Origin: JASJCP01 sp051155735
GTDB lineage: Bacteria > Cyanobacteriota > Cyanobacteriia > Cyanobacteriales > Xenococcaceae
Length of the DNA: 29,876 nt
Assembly: GCA_051155735.1 (NCBI GenBank)
Contig: DAXETX010000325.1
Span: forward strand, 1-29,876
Direction of reading: 5' to 3'
The translations under genes were made by a program, and so were the position numbers. Under the pieces are notes generated by a model. The model searched no databases. It was not told where the DNA came from and saw only the letters and a program-made list of their open reading frames with translations. Shown in pieces: positions 16,457-22,928 of the stretch; within the stretch, counting starts at the first letter, position 1; each line of letters opens with the position of its first letter.

Positions 16457-17083
16457 CTAAACAGTAAGATGAATTTTACGAGAATTAGGCTCGCGATAAA
16501 TCCAGCCTAAATCCTGAAGACGATGTAGTAAATTGGAAATCGTAACACCTAGCTCCTCTTTCATCTGATAGAGATGTTGCCACTTAGTCAAATCTTTACC
16601 CACTTTAAATTCAGTTAAAATATGCTGAGGCATTAAAAGACATCCTGCAAAATATTGTGCTTGCCATTCAATCCCGTCAATATCGTCAGCACTACGACAG
16701 AGTAAAGGCTCGACATTAACTTTAACTCCTTTAGTTTGAAGCCGAATTTTTCTCTCTACTTCTGCTGCATCAATATGTAATATCCAATGTCCAATTTCAT
16801 GAGCAATTGTCGATTCTCCAAAACCGCCCCGTAGTTGGGGGATATTTTCATTAATTTCAATAAGTTTTTCTAAAGGTAAAATTCTGGCTGCAATTTGTCC
16901 CTGTTCATCATCGGGAATTGCATCCCAAACTACATCTAAATCTAAAAATTCTGCGACTCTACTAGTATCTAAGGGCCACTGGGGAGTATAATTGGGCTTC
17001 TCTTGCATTTTTAATAATACATTTAAAGCACAAGACTCAATTTCTAGTTTAGAAAGAAATCTAAAAGGGTGAAAAACATTCAC
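16457..17083 (-). CDS. ImmA/IrrE-family metallopeptidase
   Basis: A 208-residue protein with zinc motif HEIGH at 95-99 (TIAHEIGHWILH) and a likely third ligand E139 in IEWQAQYFAGCLLMP, typical of the COG2856 ImmA/IrrE family. In ICEBs1 of Bacillus, ImmA cleaves the repressor ImmR; IrrE/PprI in Deinococcus cleaves DdrO after DNA damage. The residues after 170 (LGVTISNLLHRLQDLGWIYR) look like the winged-helix-like tail seen in many members. It follows the XRE gene by 26 bp on the same strand, so the two form an XRE repressor/protease pair that may control itself or nearby accessory genes. All metal-binding residues are present. Confidence 0.85.
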   Translation of the reverse strand: MNVFHPFRFLSKLEIESCALNVLLKMQEKPNYTPQWPLDTSRVAEFLDLDVVWDAIPDDEQGQIAARILPLEKLIEINENIPQLRGGFGESTIAHEIGHWILHIDAAEVERKIRLQTKGVKVNVEPLLCRSADDIDGIEWQAQYFAGCLLMPQHILTEFKVGKDLTKWQHLYQMKEELGVTISNLLHRLQDLGWIYREPNSRKIHLTV

Positions 17084-17109
17084 AGTGCTAGCAAAAAAAT
17101 GACTATAAC

Positions 17110-17457
17110 TTATTGTAGTTCTTCTGACTTGATTGCTTCTTGCAAAACCTTAGCAGCAAATTCAGGGTTTTCACGCATCCGTCGAAATAGAGACGGCATA
17201 CTCTTGTAATGTTTTTTAAGTAAATCTTCTTCTTGATGGGGAATTCTCCCTGCTAAAAAAATTAGCTCCTCTTCGTCTAAATCAAGATTGCGAGCTAAAC
17301 CGCGAATTACCTCTTCTTTTGGCGCATAATCTGCCCGATTATTTTCGAGTTTAGATAAATAAGTAAAATCTAGTTTTAAAACTTTGGCTAAATCTCTCTG
17401 AGAATAGCCTTTAGTTTTTCTAGCTTGCCGAATTAGTTTACCAAAGTCTTCTGCCAC
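17110..17457 (-). CDS. XRE-family repressor paired with ImmA-like protease
   Basis: A 115-residue protein. Residues 5-62 are a Cro/C1 HTH (IRQARKTKGYSQRDLAKVLK, then FTYLSKLENNRADYAP), followed by a helical tail (MPSLFRRMRENPEFAAKVLQ). It starts with GTG, supported by AGAGGA 8 nt upstream. With the downstream ImmA-like gene it forms a co-transcribed pair. By analogy with ImmR/ImmA and DdrO/IrrE, the protease may cleave this repressor to release a target promoter; the cleavage site is not visible from sequence alone. Paired genes like this also occur as solitary toxin-antitoxin-like or phage-remnant modules. Confidence 0.82.
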   Translation of the reverse strand: MAEDFGKLIRQARKTKGYSQRDLAKVLKLDFTYLSKLENNRADYAPKEEVIRGLARNLDLDEEELIFLAGRIPHQEEDLLKKHYKSMPSLFRRMRENPEFAAKVLQEAIKSEELQ

Positions 17458-17502
17458 TGCTTTAATCCTCTAGAAAATATAATACTTAGTTATGGCTGAT
17501 GC

Positions 17503-17589
17503 TCCGCGTCCTTGAAGAAGCAGGTTTTAGTCATCGGTACTCTGCCATGTCCGTCACGAGTACCTGGAACCAAGTTCAGGCAACGCGGA
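17503..17589. repeat. Branched inverted-repeat structure next to the 47-nt element
   Basis: TCCGCGT (17503-17509) pairs with ACGCGGA (17583-17589). Inside it GGTACTC (17536-17542) pairs with GAGTACC (17558-17564), and CCTGGAAC (17563-17570) pairs with GTTCAGG (17574-17580) with one bulged base. The 47-nt element begins 3 bp later. The set looks like a compound palindromic element or a branched RNA. Confidence 0.55.
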
Positions 17590-17592
17590 CTT

Positions 17593-17639
17593 GTAAGGGG
17601 TCGTCTCTGCCGTAAAAGGGCAGAGCTTGTGAACCCCTT
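17593..17639 (-). repeat. 47-nt structured repeat, copy 3 (divergent stems)
   Basis: It has the same length and layout as copies at 2935 and 22188. GTAAG, CG at positions 10-11, CTC at 13-15, GAG at 31-33 and CTTGTG at 34-39 are identical in register to copy 1. The outer stem is GGGGT/ACCCC and the inner stem is CTCTGCC/GGCAGAG with a 7-nt loop. Nearly all other stem bases differ from copy 1 but remain paired. Confidence 0.75.
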
Positions 17640-17822
17640 AAAACGACAGAGCCTGGGATGACTTCGTTAAAGCATTTTGCGGTGCAATACTAACTGCAAT
17701 TTCAATCTACTGAATTAATGTTATTTTAGTTTGAACAAAGCATCAACCTAATTGTATATCAAATAGCAAAGTAACGGAACATTTCCCGTCTTCTGAGATC
17801 ATGCTCTCTGACTTCGTGAATT

Positions 17823-18233
17823 TTAAATATTAGAGAAGTGATTATCAAGGTACTCTAGGGCTGCTTCAGCAAGAAAAGAAGAACGAGACTGATTAGTATT
17901 TTGAGTAAAGGAATCAATTTTACTAAGAACTCTTTCGGGAAGAGTGATATTAACCCTTTGAGTTTTGCCACTAAGCTTAGATAAATCCACCTCAACTAAA
18001 GCCCAAGTTCCGCCTTGATATTGAGGCATGACAACGTAGTTTTCCATATCTTGAGGAAGTGGTAAATCCTCACCATCAAGAAGAAGACCTTCAATGTGGC
18101 ATTCAATGGCTTCAACAGCATTTCGAGTAGCGTCCTCAAGAGAATCACCAGCAGAGAAACAGCCAGGTAAATCAGGGACAGAAACACCATAAGCAGTGTT
18201 AGGGTCTTTGTGAATTACAATAGGATAAAACAT
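17823..18233 (-). CDS. hicB: HicB-family antitoxin
   Basis: A 136-residue protein. The N-terminal HicB fold (YGVSVPDLPGCFSAGDSLED, then A-NAVEAIECHIEGLL) is the partial RNase H-like domain that caps HicA. Residues 90-130 (RVNITLPERVLSKIDSFTQN, then RSSFLAEAALEYL) form a ribbon-helix-helix DNA-binding domain, so it should autoregulate. It follows hicA by 13 bp, with a Shine-Dalgarno sequence (GAAGGTGAG) in the gap. The gene order toxin then antitoxin is the usual hicAB arrangement. Full length, no sign of decay. Confidence 0.92.
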   Translation of the reverse strand: MFYPIVIHKDPNTAYGVSVPDLPGCFSAGDSLEDATRNAVEAIECHIEGLLLDGEDLPLPQDMENYVVMPQYQGGTWALVEVDLSKLSGKTQRVNITLPERVLSKIDSFTQNTNQSRSSFLAEAALEYLDNHFSNI

Positions 18234-18246
18234 AATCTCACCTTCT

Positions 18247-18441
18247 TTACTTCAAATCCCAGTCCCAACCAGCTTGTTTGTAAATATTTTTAAGCGTACC
18301 GATAGGCAGATCTTTTTTCGGATGAGGAACGGTAACTTTAGTTTTTTTGTTGGGATGCTTATATTGAGCATGGCTGCCACGAGTATTAACTAAGAGCCAG
18401 CCTTCCTTTTTCAGTCTAGAAATTATTTCACGACTGTTCAT
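18247..18441 (-). CDS. hicA: HicA-family mRNA interferase toxin
   Basis: A 64-residue protein starting MNSREIISRLKKEGW, with the double-stranded-RNA-binding-like HicA fold. The catalytic histidine is H24 in TRGSHAQYKHP, and PHPKKDLPIGTLKNIYKQAG is the family's C-terminal signature. It cleaves mRNA when free of HicB. The frame stays open upstream to 18510, but that extra part is hydrophobic, unlike HicA, and overlaps a likely operator, so I use the ATG at 18441. The stop lies 13 bp before hicB. Confidence 0.92.
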   Translation of the reverse strand: MNSREIISRLKKEGWLLVNTRGSHAQYKHPNKKTKVTVPHPKKDLPIGTLKNIYKQAGWDWDLK

Positions 18442-18456
18442 AAGACAATCATACAC

Positions 18457-18470
18457 ACTATACACATAGT
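18457..18470. promoter_or_regulatory. Candidate hicAB operator
   Basis: ACTATACACATAGT has inverted arms ACTAT/ATAGT and overlaps the direct repeat TACACACTATACACA. It lies 16-29 bp upstream of hicA, where the ribbon-helix-helix domain of HicB would be expected to bind. Inferred from position and symmetry. Confidence 0.4.
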
Positions 18471-18672
18471 AGCAGCTGAGAAAGAAGAAATAAAGCGAGG
18501 AAACACCCAACTTAGTTTTAAGGCTCTACAGTTGTAGATAAAAATCAAACGCTTTTAACCCCTAAATTAATGTTTGAGCTTGAAAATCATGGCAACAGAG
18601 CCGAATTTTTCATCCCTACTTATTCCCGATTTTCTCTTTTAATACAGACAAGATAATCAAAGGAATAATGAA

Positions 18673-20217
18673 ATGAGTTCTTCCCTTAGCTTTGACCGCT
18701 TGGTTTTCTTTGGCGATAGCCTGACTGATACAGGAGGTACTTTTGAACTAAGTAGCCAAAACCTTGTCGTGCCGTTACCGCCTGAAAGCCTGGGATATGC
18801 ACAACGCTTTTCCAACGGTGAGGTCTATGCGGATATTGCACCTCGACTGTTGGGCATTGAAGCTGTAGAAAACTTCGCATTTACCGCAGCAGCCTCCTTG
18901 GGAGAACTTTCCCTCGGCACGATCCTCGCACTAAATGGGGTGTTGGGTCTTCAGAGTCCAGATGCAGATCTGACATTGCTTGACTTTGACGTTAACCTTA
19001 ATGCTCAGGTTGATCGCTTTCTGAATGACCCTGGTAATACGGATCACACTGCTGCATCCCTCTTCATCGGCTTGAACGATTTTGGTCAGTTTGTACTGGC
19101 TAACCCAGAGGCAACGGCTTCTGAAGCGGACGCATTTGCCTCAAACGTAGCTAACTCGACCCTTGCAGCAGCAGATAGATTGGTTGATGCTGGTGTGGAA
19201 ACAATTATCTTGAACACATTGCCAGCTAGCAGCTTTTTCCCACTAAGTACAGTCCAACCCCCGCTTCCAGACGAAGTGATAGACATCCATAATGAGGAGT
19301 TGCTAGCAGGTAGCGCGGAGCTAACTGCGTCAGGAGCAAATGTGTTTGTAGTAGATTTCGCTGCCATTGCAGAAGAAATAGCAGCAGACCCCAGTGCGTT
19401 TGGTTTTCTAGCACCTCTTTCAACTTTCAAGTTCTTTGGTGTCGGTGGCAACCCGACGATTACAGAAACTCCTGACGGTCCTGTTCTCAGTTTTCCTGAA
19501 AATCCAGCCTCTCTTCCCAATCTAGACCAACAGGCATTCTTCGATTTGGTGCATCCGACAACAGCAACCCATGGTATTTTTGCTGCTTTCTATTCAGAGA
19601 GTTTGACCAGTGATGTGCAAATTCTTGACAGCGACAATGACATTATTAAAGGCAGCAGGATTGATGACCTGGTGTTGGCAGGTGGTGGAAATGATCGAGT
19701 ACTACTAAGAGGTGGCGATGACGTTGCCCTAGGCGGACTCGGCAATGACATAGTTCTCGCAGGCTCAGGTGACGACATTATTTCTCTGGGTTCTGGTCAC
19801 GATCTCGGCTTCGGGGGACAGGGGGATGATATCATTGCTGGTGGCGTGGGCAACGATTTATTGCTCGGCGATCGCGGTAACGATGTTCTGATTGATGGGC
19901 TTGGTTCAGACAAAGTTTTTGGTGGAAGCGGTGATGATCTATTTATCTCCTCAGAATCTACTATAATCGGCGGTACTGGCACGAGCGATCGCGACTTATT
20001 TTTCGGTGGACACGGTCATGACACGCTCTTCCTGGTATTAACCAATGCAACTCGGAAGACGATTGAAGGTGCTAATGACATTAAAGCTGCGTTGACTAAT
20101 CTTGGCATTTCGACTAATAGCATCGAGAATATTCAATTTATCGAGAGTCCTGCTGAATTGAGTACACTCGAAGTCGATGCCCGTATTGTCGAAGCAGACC
20201 TATGGGGACTAATTTAG
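18673..20217 (+). CDS. GDSL/SGNH esterase with C-terminal RTX calcium-binding repeats
   Basis: A 514-residue protein. The SGNH hydrolase domain covers about residues 8-310: GDSLTD gives nucleophile S16, GLND gives N135, and DLVHP gives D290/H293 of the triad. Residues 320-430 hold RTX nonapeptide repeats (GGNDRV, GGDDVALGGLGND, GSGDDII, GGQGDDII, GVGNDLLLGDRGND), which fold on calcium outside the cell. There is no N-terminal signal peptide, and the hydrophobic-acidic C-terminus suits type I secretion. It probably hydrolyses extracellular esters or lipids. The start is supported by AAAGGA upstream. The gene looks richer in G+C than its neighbours by eye, suggesting transfer, though it contains two HIP1 octamers. 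No type I exporter genes are nearby. Confidence 0.88.
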   Translation: MSSSLSFDRLVFFGDSLTDTGGTFELSSQNLVVPLPPESLGYAQRFSNGEVYADIAPRLLGIEAVENFAFTAAASLGELSLGTILALNGVLGLQSPDADLTLLDFDVNLNAQVDRFLNDPGNTDHTAASLFIGLNDFGQFVLANPEATASEADAFASNVANSTLAAADRLVDAGVETIILNTLPASSFFPLSTVQPPLPDEVIDIHNEELLAGSAELTASGANVFVVDFAAIAEEIAADPSAFGFLAPLSTFKFFGVGGNPTITETPDGPVLSFPENPASLPNLDQQAFFDLVHPTTATHGIFAAFYSESLTSDVQILDSDNDIIKGSRIDDLVLAGGGNDRVLLRGGDDVALGGLGNDIVLAGSGDDIISLGSGHDLGFGGQGDDIIAGGVGNDLLLGDRGNDVLIDGLGSDKVFGGSGDDLFISSESTIIGGTGTSDRDLFFGGHGHDTLFLVLTNATRKTIEGANDIKAALTNLGISTNSIENIQFIESPAELSTLEVDARIVEADLWGLI

Positions 20218-20234
20218 AGGACATAAAATTCTAA

Positions 20235-20266
20235 TAAGCACCTAAACAAAATTAATTATACATTCA
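20235..20266. repeat. 32-bp dispersed AT-rich repeat, copy B
   Basis: Starts TAAGCACCTAAACAAAATTA and matches 7279-7310 at about 27 of 32 positions. It lies 17 bp after the RTX esterase stop. Confidence 0.35.
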
Positions 20267-20331
20267 ACTTTCCCTTTTACCTTTGAGCGATCTCAACTAG
20301 GAAATTAATTTTGAATAACTACTTATAACCT

Positions 20332-20892
20332 ATGACAGTATCTATTTTTAAGAAAAATTGGCAACTTTTTTATGCTAATGAACAGTTACCATTAGCATCA
20401 GAATATTTATGGTTAATTATTGATGGAGTAGTAAAAAGCTCAACTATTAATCAAAAAGGCAAACATATTACTTTTAGTTACTGGACTGCGCAAGATGTGG
20501 TAGGAAAGCCATTATCTAATAATACACTGTACGTACTAAAGTGCATTACCTCTGTCAAAGCAGAAAAAATTATTACTAAAGATTGGCAAAAGTTATCATC
20601 TGCACTGATGCGTCACGGACAACAAATTAGAGATTTAACTTATATTATTAAAACTCCTAAAGCATCTCAACGCTTACTATTACTCTTAAATTGGTTAGCT
20701 AACAAATTTAACGATCAACTTACTGCTGAGCAAATAATTAATTTAAATATCACTCATCAAGAATTATCCGAAATAATTGGTGTCAGTCGCATCACAGTAA
20801 CCAAATTACTCAGTGAATTTGAGCAGGATGGAATTATTTTTCGTCCCGAAAGAGGTAAGATTATTTTAAATTATCCCCAAAAATTAAACTAA
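20332..20892 (+). CDS. Crp/Fnr-type transcriptional regulator, short effector domain
   Basis: A 186-residue protein, shorter than the usual 220-240. Residues 20-90 form a reduced cNMP-binding-like beta domain (LWLIIDGVVKSSTINQKGKH, then SYWTAQDVVGKPLSN) without a recognisable cyclic-nucleotide phosphate cassette, so it may sense something else or nothing. Residues 105-186 form the Crp winged helix (ASQRLLLLLNWLANKF, LTHQELSEIIGVSRITVTKL-like segment, DGIIFRPERGKIIL). It is likely a DNA-binding activator or repressor. It lies 114 bp downstream of the RTX esterase on the same strand; co-regulation is possible but unproven. Confidence 0.8.
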   Translation: MTVSIFKKNWQLFYANEQLPLASEYLWLIIDGVVKSSTINQKGKHITFSYWTAQDVVGKPLSNNTLYVLKCITSVKAEKIITKDWQKLSSALMRHGQQIRDLTYIIKTPKASQRLLLLLNWLANKFNDQLTAEQIINLNITHQELSEIIGVSRITVTKLLSEFEQDGIIFRPERGKIILNYPQKLN

Positions 20893-20944
20893 GAGTTGTG
20901 TTACAAAAAATATAAATAGCAACCTATCCCACTAATAATTTGTT

Positions 20945-21014
20945 AATCCAGATGTGAATTGATGATTCTTCTTATATGACTGCTACCGATTTAGTTGTTG
21001 ATGGCGGTTACTAG
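20945..21014 (+). pseudogene. Short-chain dehydrogenase C-terminal remnant
   Basis: The plus strand reads DDSSYMTATDLVVDGGY then a stop (20961-21014), the unmistakable end of a classical SDR oxidoreductase (S-YMTG--L-VDGG). Just before it, in another frame, 20945-20956 reads NPDV, which normally sits about a dozen residues upstream in SDR proteins. The rest of the gene is absent. This is a decayed fragment trapped between two converging genes. Confidence 0.55.
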
Positions 21015-21022
21015 GACATTAT

Positions 21023-21259
21023 TTAGCGAATATTAATACTTAAAGTTAATCCCGTCATCCGCCAAGTTGCATAGCAGTTCTCAAACAGTTCTTCACTAGC
21101 AGCGGATAAATCTCCATCTTCGGTAATAATGCCCCCCGCAATTAATTTACCGCCATTAGTTTTGAGATTTAAGCGGGTTTTGCCATCTGTTTCTTGGGAT
21201 AAAAACAATTTACCTCTAGCTAGTACTTGTCCCGCACGACTAATAATTGCACATTCCAT
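21023..21259 (-). CDS. Small conserved-looking protein, unknown function
   Basis: A 78-residue protein (MECAIISRAGQVLARGKLFL start) with alternating hydrophobic strands and a glycine-rich middle (NGGKLIAGGIITEDGD), probably a small beta-rich fold. No membrane segment or signal. It starts 13 bp after the stop of the histone-deacetylase-like gene on the same strand, so the two are likely co-transcribed. I do not recognise it. Confidence 0.65.
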   Translation of the reverse strand: MECAIISRAGQVLARGKLFLSQETDGKTRLNLKTNGGKLIAGGIITEDGDLSAASEELFENCYATWRMTGLTLSINIR

Positions 21260-21272
21260 AGTTTAAAATTAC

Positions 21273-22178
21273 CTAACAATTTACTTCTTTGGCTGCACGA
21301 TGTAATAAGGAATGAAGATAAACTAAGGATGACATATCTTTGCTGTAACCTCCACCGATAACACTGGCAATCGGATAACCCGCAGCTAAACAGGTACTTA
21401 GCACCATTCTTTCACGACGGTAAATACCCCAGTCGGTTAAAGCTAACTTACCTAAGCGATCTCCTACATGAGGATCAATACCTGCATCATAAAATACTAA
21501 ATCGGGTTTGACTTGCGATAATAAGTCTGGTAGCTGTTTTGCTAGTATTTGAAGATAACCATCATCGTCCATCCCGACAGGAAGAGGTAGATCGAGATCG
21601 CTTTGTTGTTTTTTTCCTGGAAAGTTAGCCTCACAATGCATCGAAAAAGTAAAAACTCGTGGGTCATTTTGAAAAATATAAGCCGTACCATCTCCTTGAT
21701 GGACATCTAAATCAATAATTAAAATTTTTTGGACTAATTTTTGTGCTAGTAAAACTTTAGAGGCGATCGCAATATCGTTAAAAATACAAAATCCCGAACC
21801 ATAATTAGGAAAAGCATGATGTGTCCCGCCAGCAGTATTACAAGCACAACCATGTTTCAGGGCGAGTTTGGCGGTTAAAATCGTACCACCAACAGCAATA
21901 CAAGTTCTTCTCGCTAAAGCTGCACTCCAAGGTAAACCAATACGGCGCTGTACTTTAGCGTCTAAAGTTCCTTCACAATAACCCTTAATATAATTGAGGT
22001 CGTGAACTAAACCAATAGCTTCAATAGATGGTAATTCAGGCTGATAAATAGCTTCAGGTTTAACTATGCCATCTTTTAACAATAAATCTCGCAGCAAGGC
22101 AAACTTTGCCATCGGAAAGCGATGAGTCTCTGGTAAAGGCGCAACATAGTCTTGATGATAAACCAGGGAAAAATCCAT
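21273..22178 (-). CDS. Histone deacetylase-family hydrolase
   Basis: A 301-residue, single-domain member of the arginase/deacetylase fold. The tandem histidines GGTHHAF (H120, H121), zinc ligands in DLDVHQGDGTA (D158, H160) and D235 in AGIDPH-GDRLG, plus the catalytic tyrosine in GGGYSKD (Y278), are all present. Bacterial relatives act on acetylpolyamines, acetylated proteins such as acetyl-CoA synthetase (AcuC), or small acetylated amines; the substrate cannot be told from sequence. The length resembles the short HDAC11-like bacterial group. It starts 6 bp after the PatD-like gene and is followed 13 bp later by a small unknown gene, indicating one minus-strand operon. Confidence 0.9.
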   Translation of the reverse strand: MDFSLVYHQDYVAPLPETHRFPMAKFALLRDLLLKDGIVKPEAIYQPELPSIEAIGLVHDLNYIKGYCEGTLDAKVQRRIGLPWSAALARRTCIAVGGTILTAKLALKHGCACNTAGGTHHAFPNYGSGFCIFNDIAIASKVLLAQKLVQKILIIDLDVHQGDGTAYIFQNDPRVFTFSMHCEANFPGKKQQSDLDLPLPVGMDDDGYLQILAKQLPDLLSQVKPDLVFYDAGIDPHVGDRLGKLALTDWGIYRRERMVLSTCLAAGYPIASVIGGGYSKDMSSLVYLHSLLHRAAKEVNC

Positions 22179-22184
22179 ACTTAA

Positions 22185-22619
22185 TCAGTAAGGACGCGAT
22201 CCCCGAATCGAATTCGGGGGCTTGTGCGGTCCGTCGTTGTCTGGCGATGGTTGATGATTTGCTGCCATTGTTAATATATTCTGACAATAAGTTATTAATC
22301 GCGTCAGGCGAGAACGAATAGTTTGTAAGCGATTTTCCCTAGTACTAGCTTGACGAGAAGAGTTGAGGAATAATAGATCGGTACTTAATAAACGAAATTC
22401 TCGTTGGATTTCAGTTTGTAGCGATCGCCATGCTGCAACTATGGTGTTGTCTAACTCCTCATCGGTTAAAATCATAATTTCTTGTTGAAAATACTGTTGT
22501 AAATGAGCAAAGCTTTGACTCATCTCAGGTATTTGCTCCTGATTTACTGCTAAATTTTGCCAATGACTTAATAAAGTCAAGAATTCTTGATAGGCTTTTT
22601 GATGTATGAAAGATAACAT
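22185..22619 (-). CDS. PatD-like protein (heterocyst frequency control family) with repeat-derived tail
   Basis: A 144-residue, largely alpha-helical protein. The segments YQEFLTLLSHWQNLAVNQEQ, AWRSLQTEIQREFRLLSTDL and LFLNSSRQASTRENRLQTIR resemble PatD, which in Anabaena influences heterocyst frequency and interacts with FtsZ. PatD-like genes also occur in cyanobacteria without heterocysts, where the role is unclear. The last 15 codons (GPHKPPNSIRGSRPY) are read from a 47-nt palindromic element, so the native C-terminus is probably near residue 128. It heads a minus-strand cluster with the deacetylase-like gene 6 bp downstream. The family call is from memory of the pattern. Confidence 0.6.
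   Translation of the reverse strand: MLSFIHQKAYQEFLTLLSHWQNLAVNQEQIPEMSQSFAHLQQYFQQEIMILTDEELDNTIVAAWRSLQTEIQREFRLLSTDLLFLNSSRQASTRENRLQTIRSRLTRLITYCQNILTMAANHQPSPDNDGPHKPPNSIRGSRPY
22188..22234 (-). repeat. 47-nt structured repeat, copy 2
   Basis: 43 of 47 positions match copy 1 at 2935. In the inner stem T14-A32 has become C-G, and C13-G33 has become a T-G wobble; in the outer stem one pair (9-41) is lost. It lies inside the 3' end of the PatD-like gene, its minus-strand reading supplying the final codons before TGA. Confidence 0.85.
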
Positions 22620-22928
22620 TTAATTAGAACTTTTGTAATCTACAAAACTTTTTTGCCAAATTAAGGTAAAATTTTGCTAAGGAAGCTTGATTTATTGAGT
22701 CCGATTGGTTCTTAATTCACAGCTTATATTTAATTGACATCTTTAAATAACTATATAGATTTTGGCAAGAAATACCGACTCTAGGATCAAAATAAAGAAT
22801 TAACTAACTAGAGTAAACTACCTTTTTTTGAGTTTTAGCTAAATCAATACTTTTTGACTTAGGGCTAATCTATTGATTTTCTCTCAAGTAACCCTCCCTC
22901 ATAACCTTCTTATTTTACCCTGGCATCT
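22620..22928. other. Divergent intergenic region upstream of rel
   Basis: 309 bp, AT-rich, no coding frame. It separates the minus-strand PatD-like operon from the plus-strand rel gene and should contain both promoters. Confidence 0.5.
22734..22761 (+). promoter_or_regulatory. Candidate rel promoter
   Basis: A perfect TTGACA (22734-22739), a 16-bp spacer and TAGATT (22756-22761). It would give a leader of roughly 160 nt before the rel ATG at 22929. Confidence 0.35.

Larger units (their letters stand above)
17458..17822. other. Non-coding block with multiple hairpins
   Basis: 365 bp between hicB and the XRE gene with no coding frame. The right side is AT-rich. The block 17500-17640 is more GC-rich than its surroundings and full of inverted repeats, including the third copy of the 47-nt element. 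Confidence 0.6.

Noticed and set aside
18442..18510. Upstream extension of hicA adding 23 residues
   Set aside because: The added stretch is hydrophobic and unlike HicA, and overlaps the likely operator; the ATG at 18441 gives the standard HicA N-terminus.
19086..19982. Several long minus-strand frames under the RTX esterase
   Set aside because: They are antisense shadows of the GC-richer, repeat-containing gene; the plus-strand product has clear domains.
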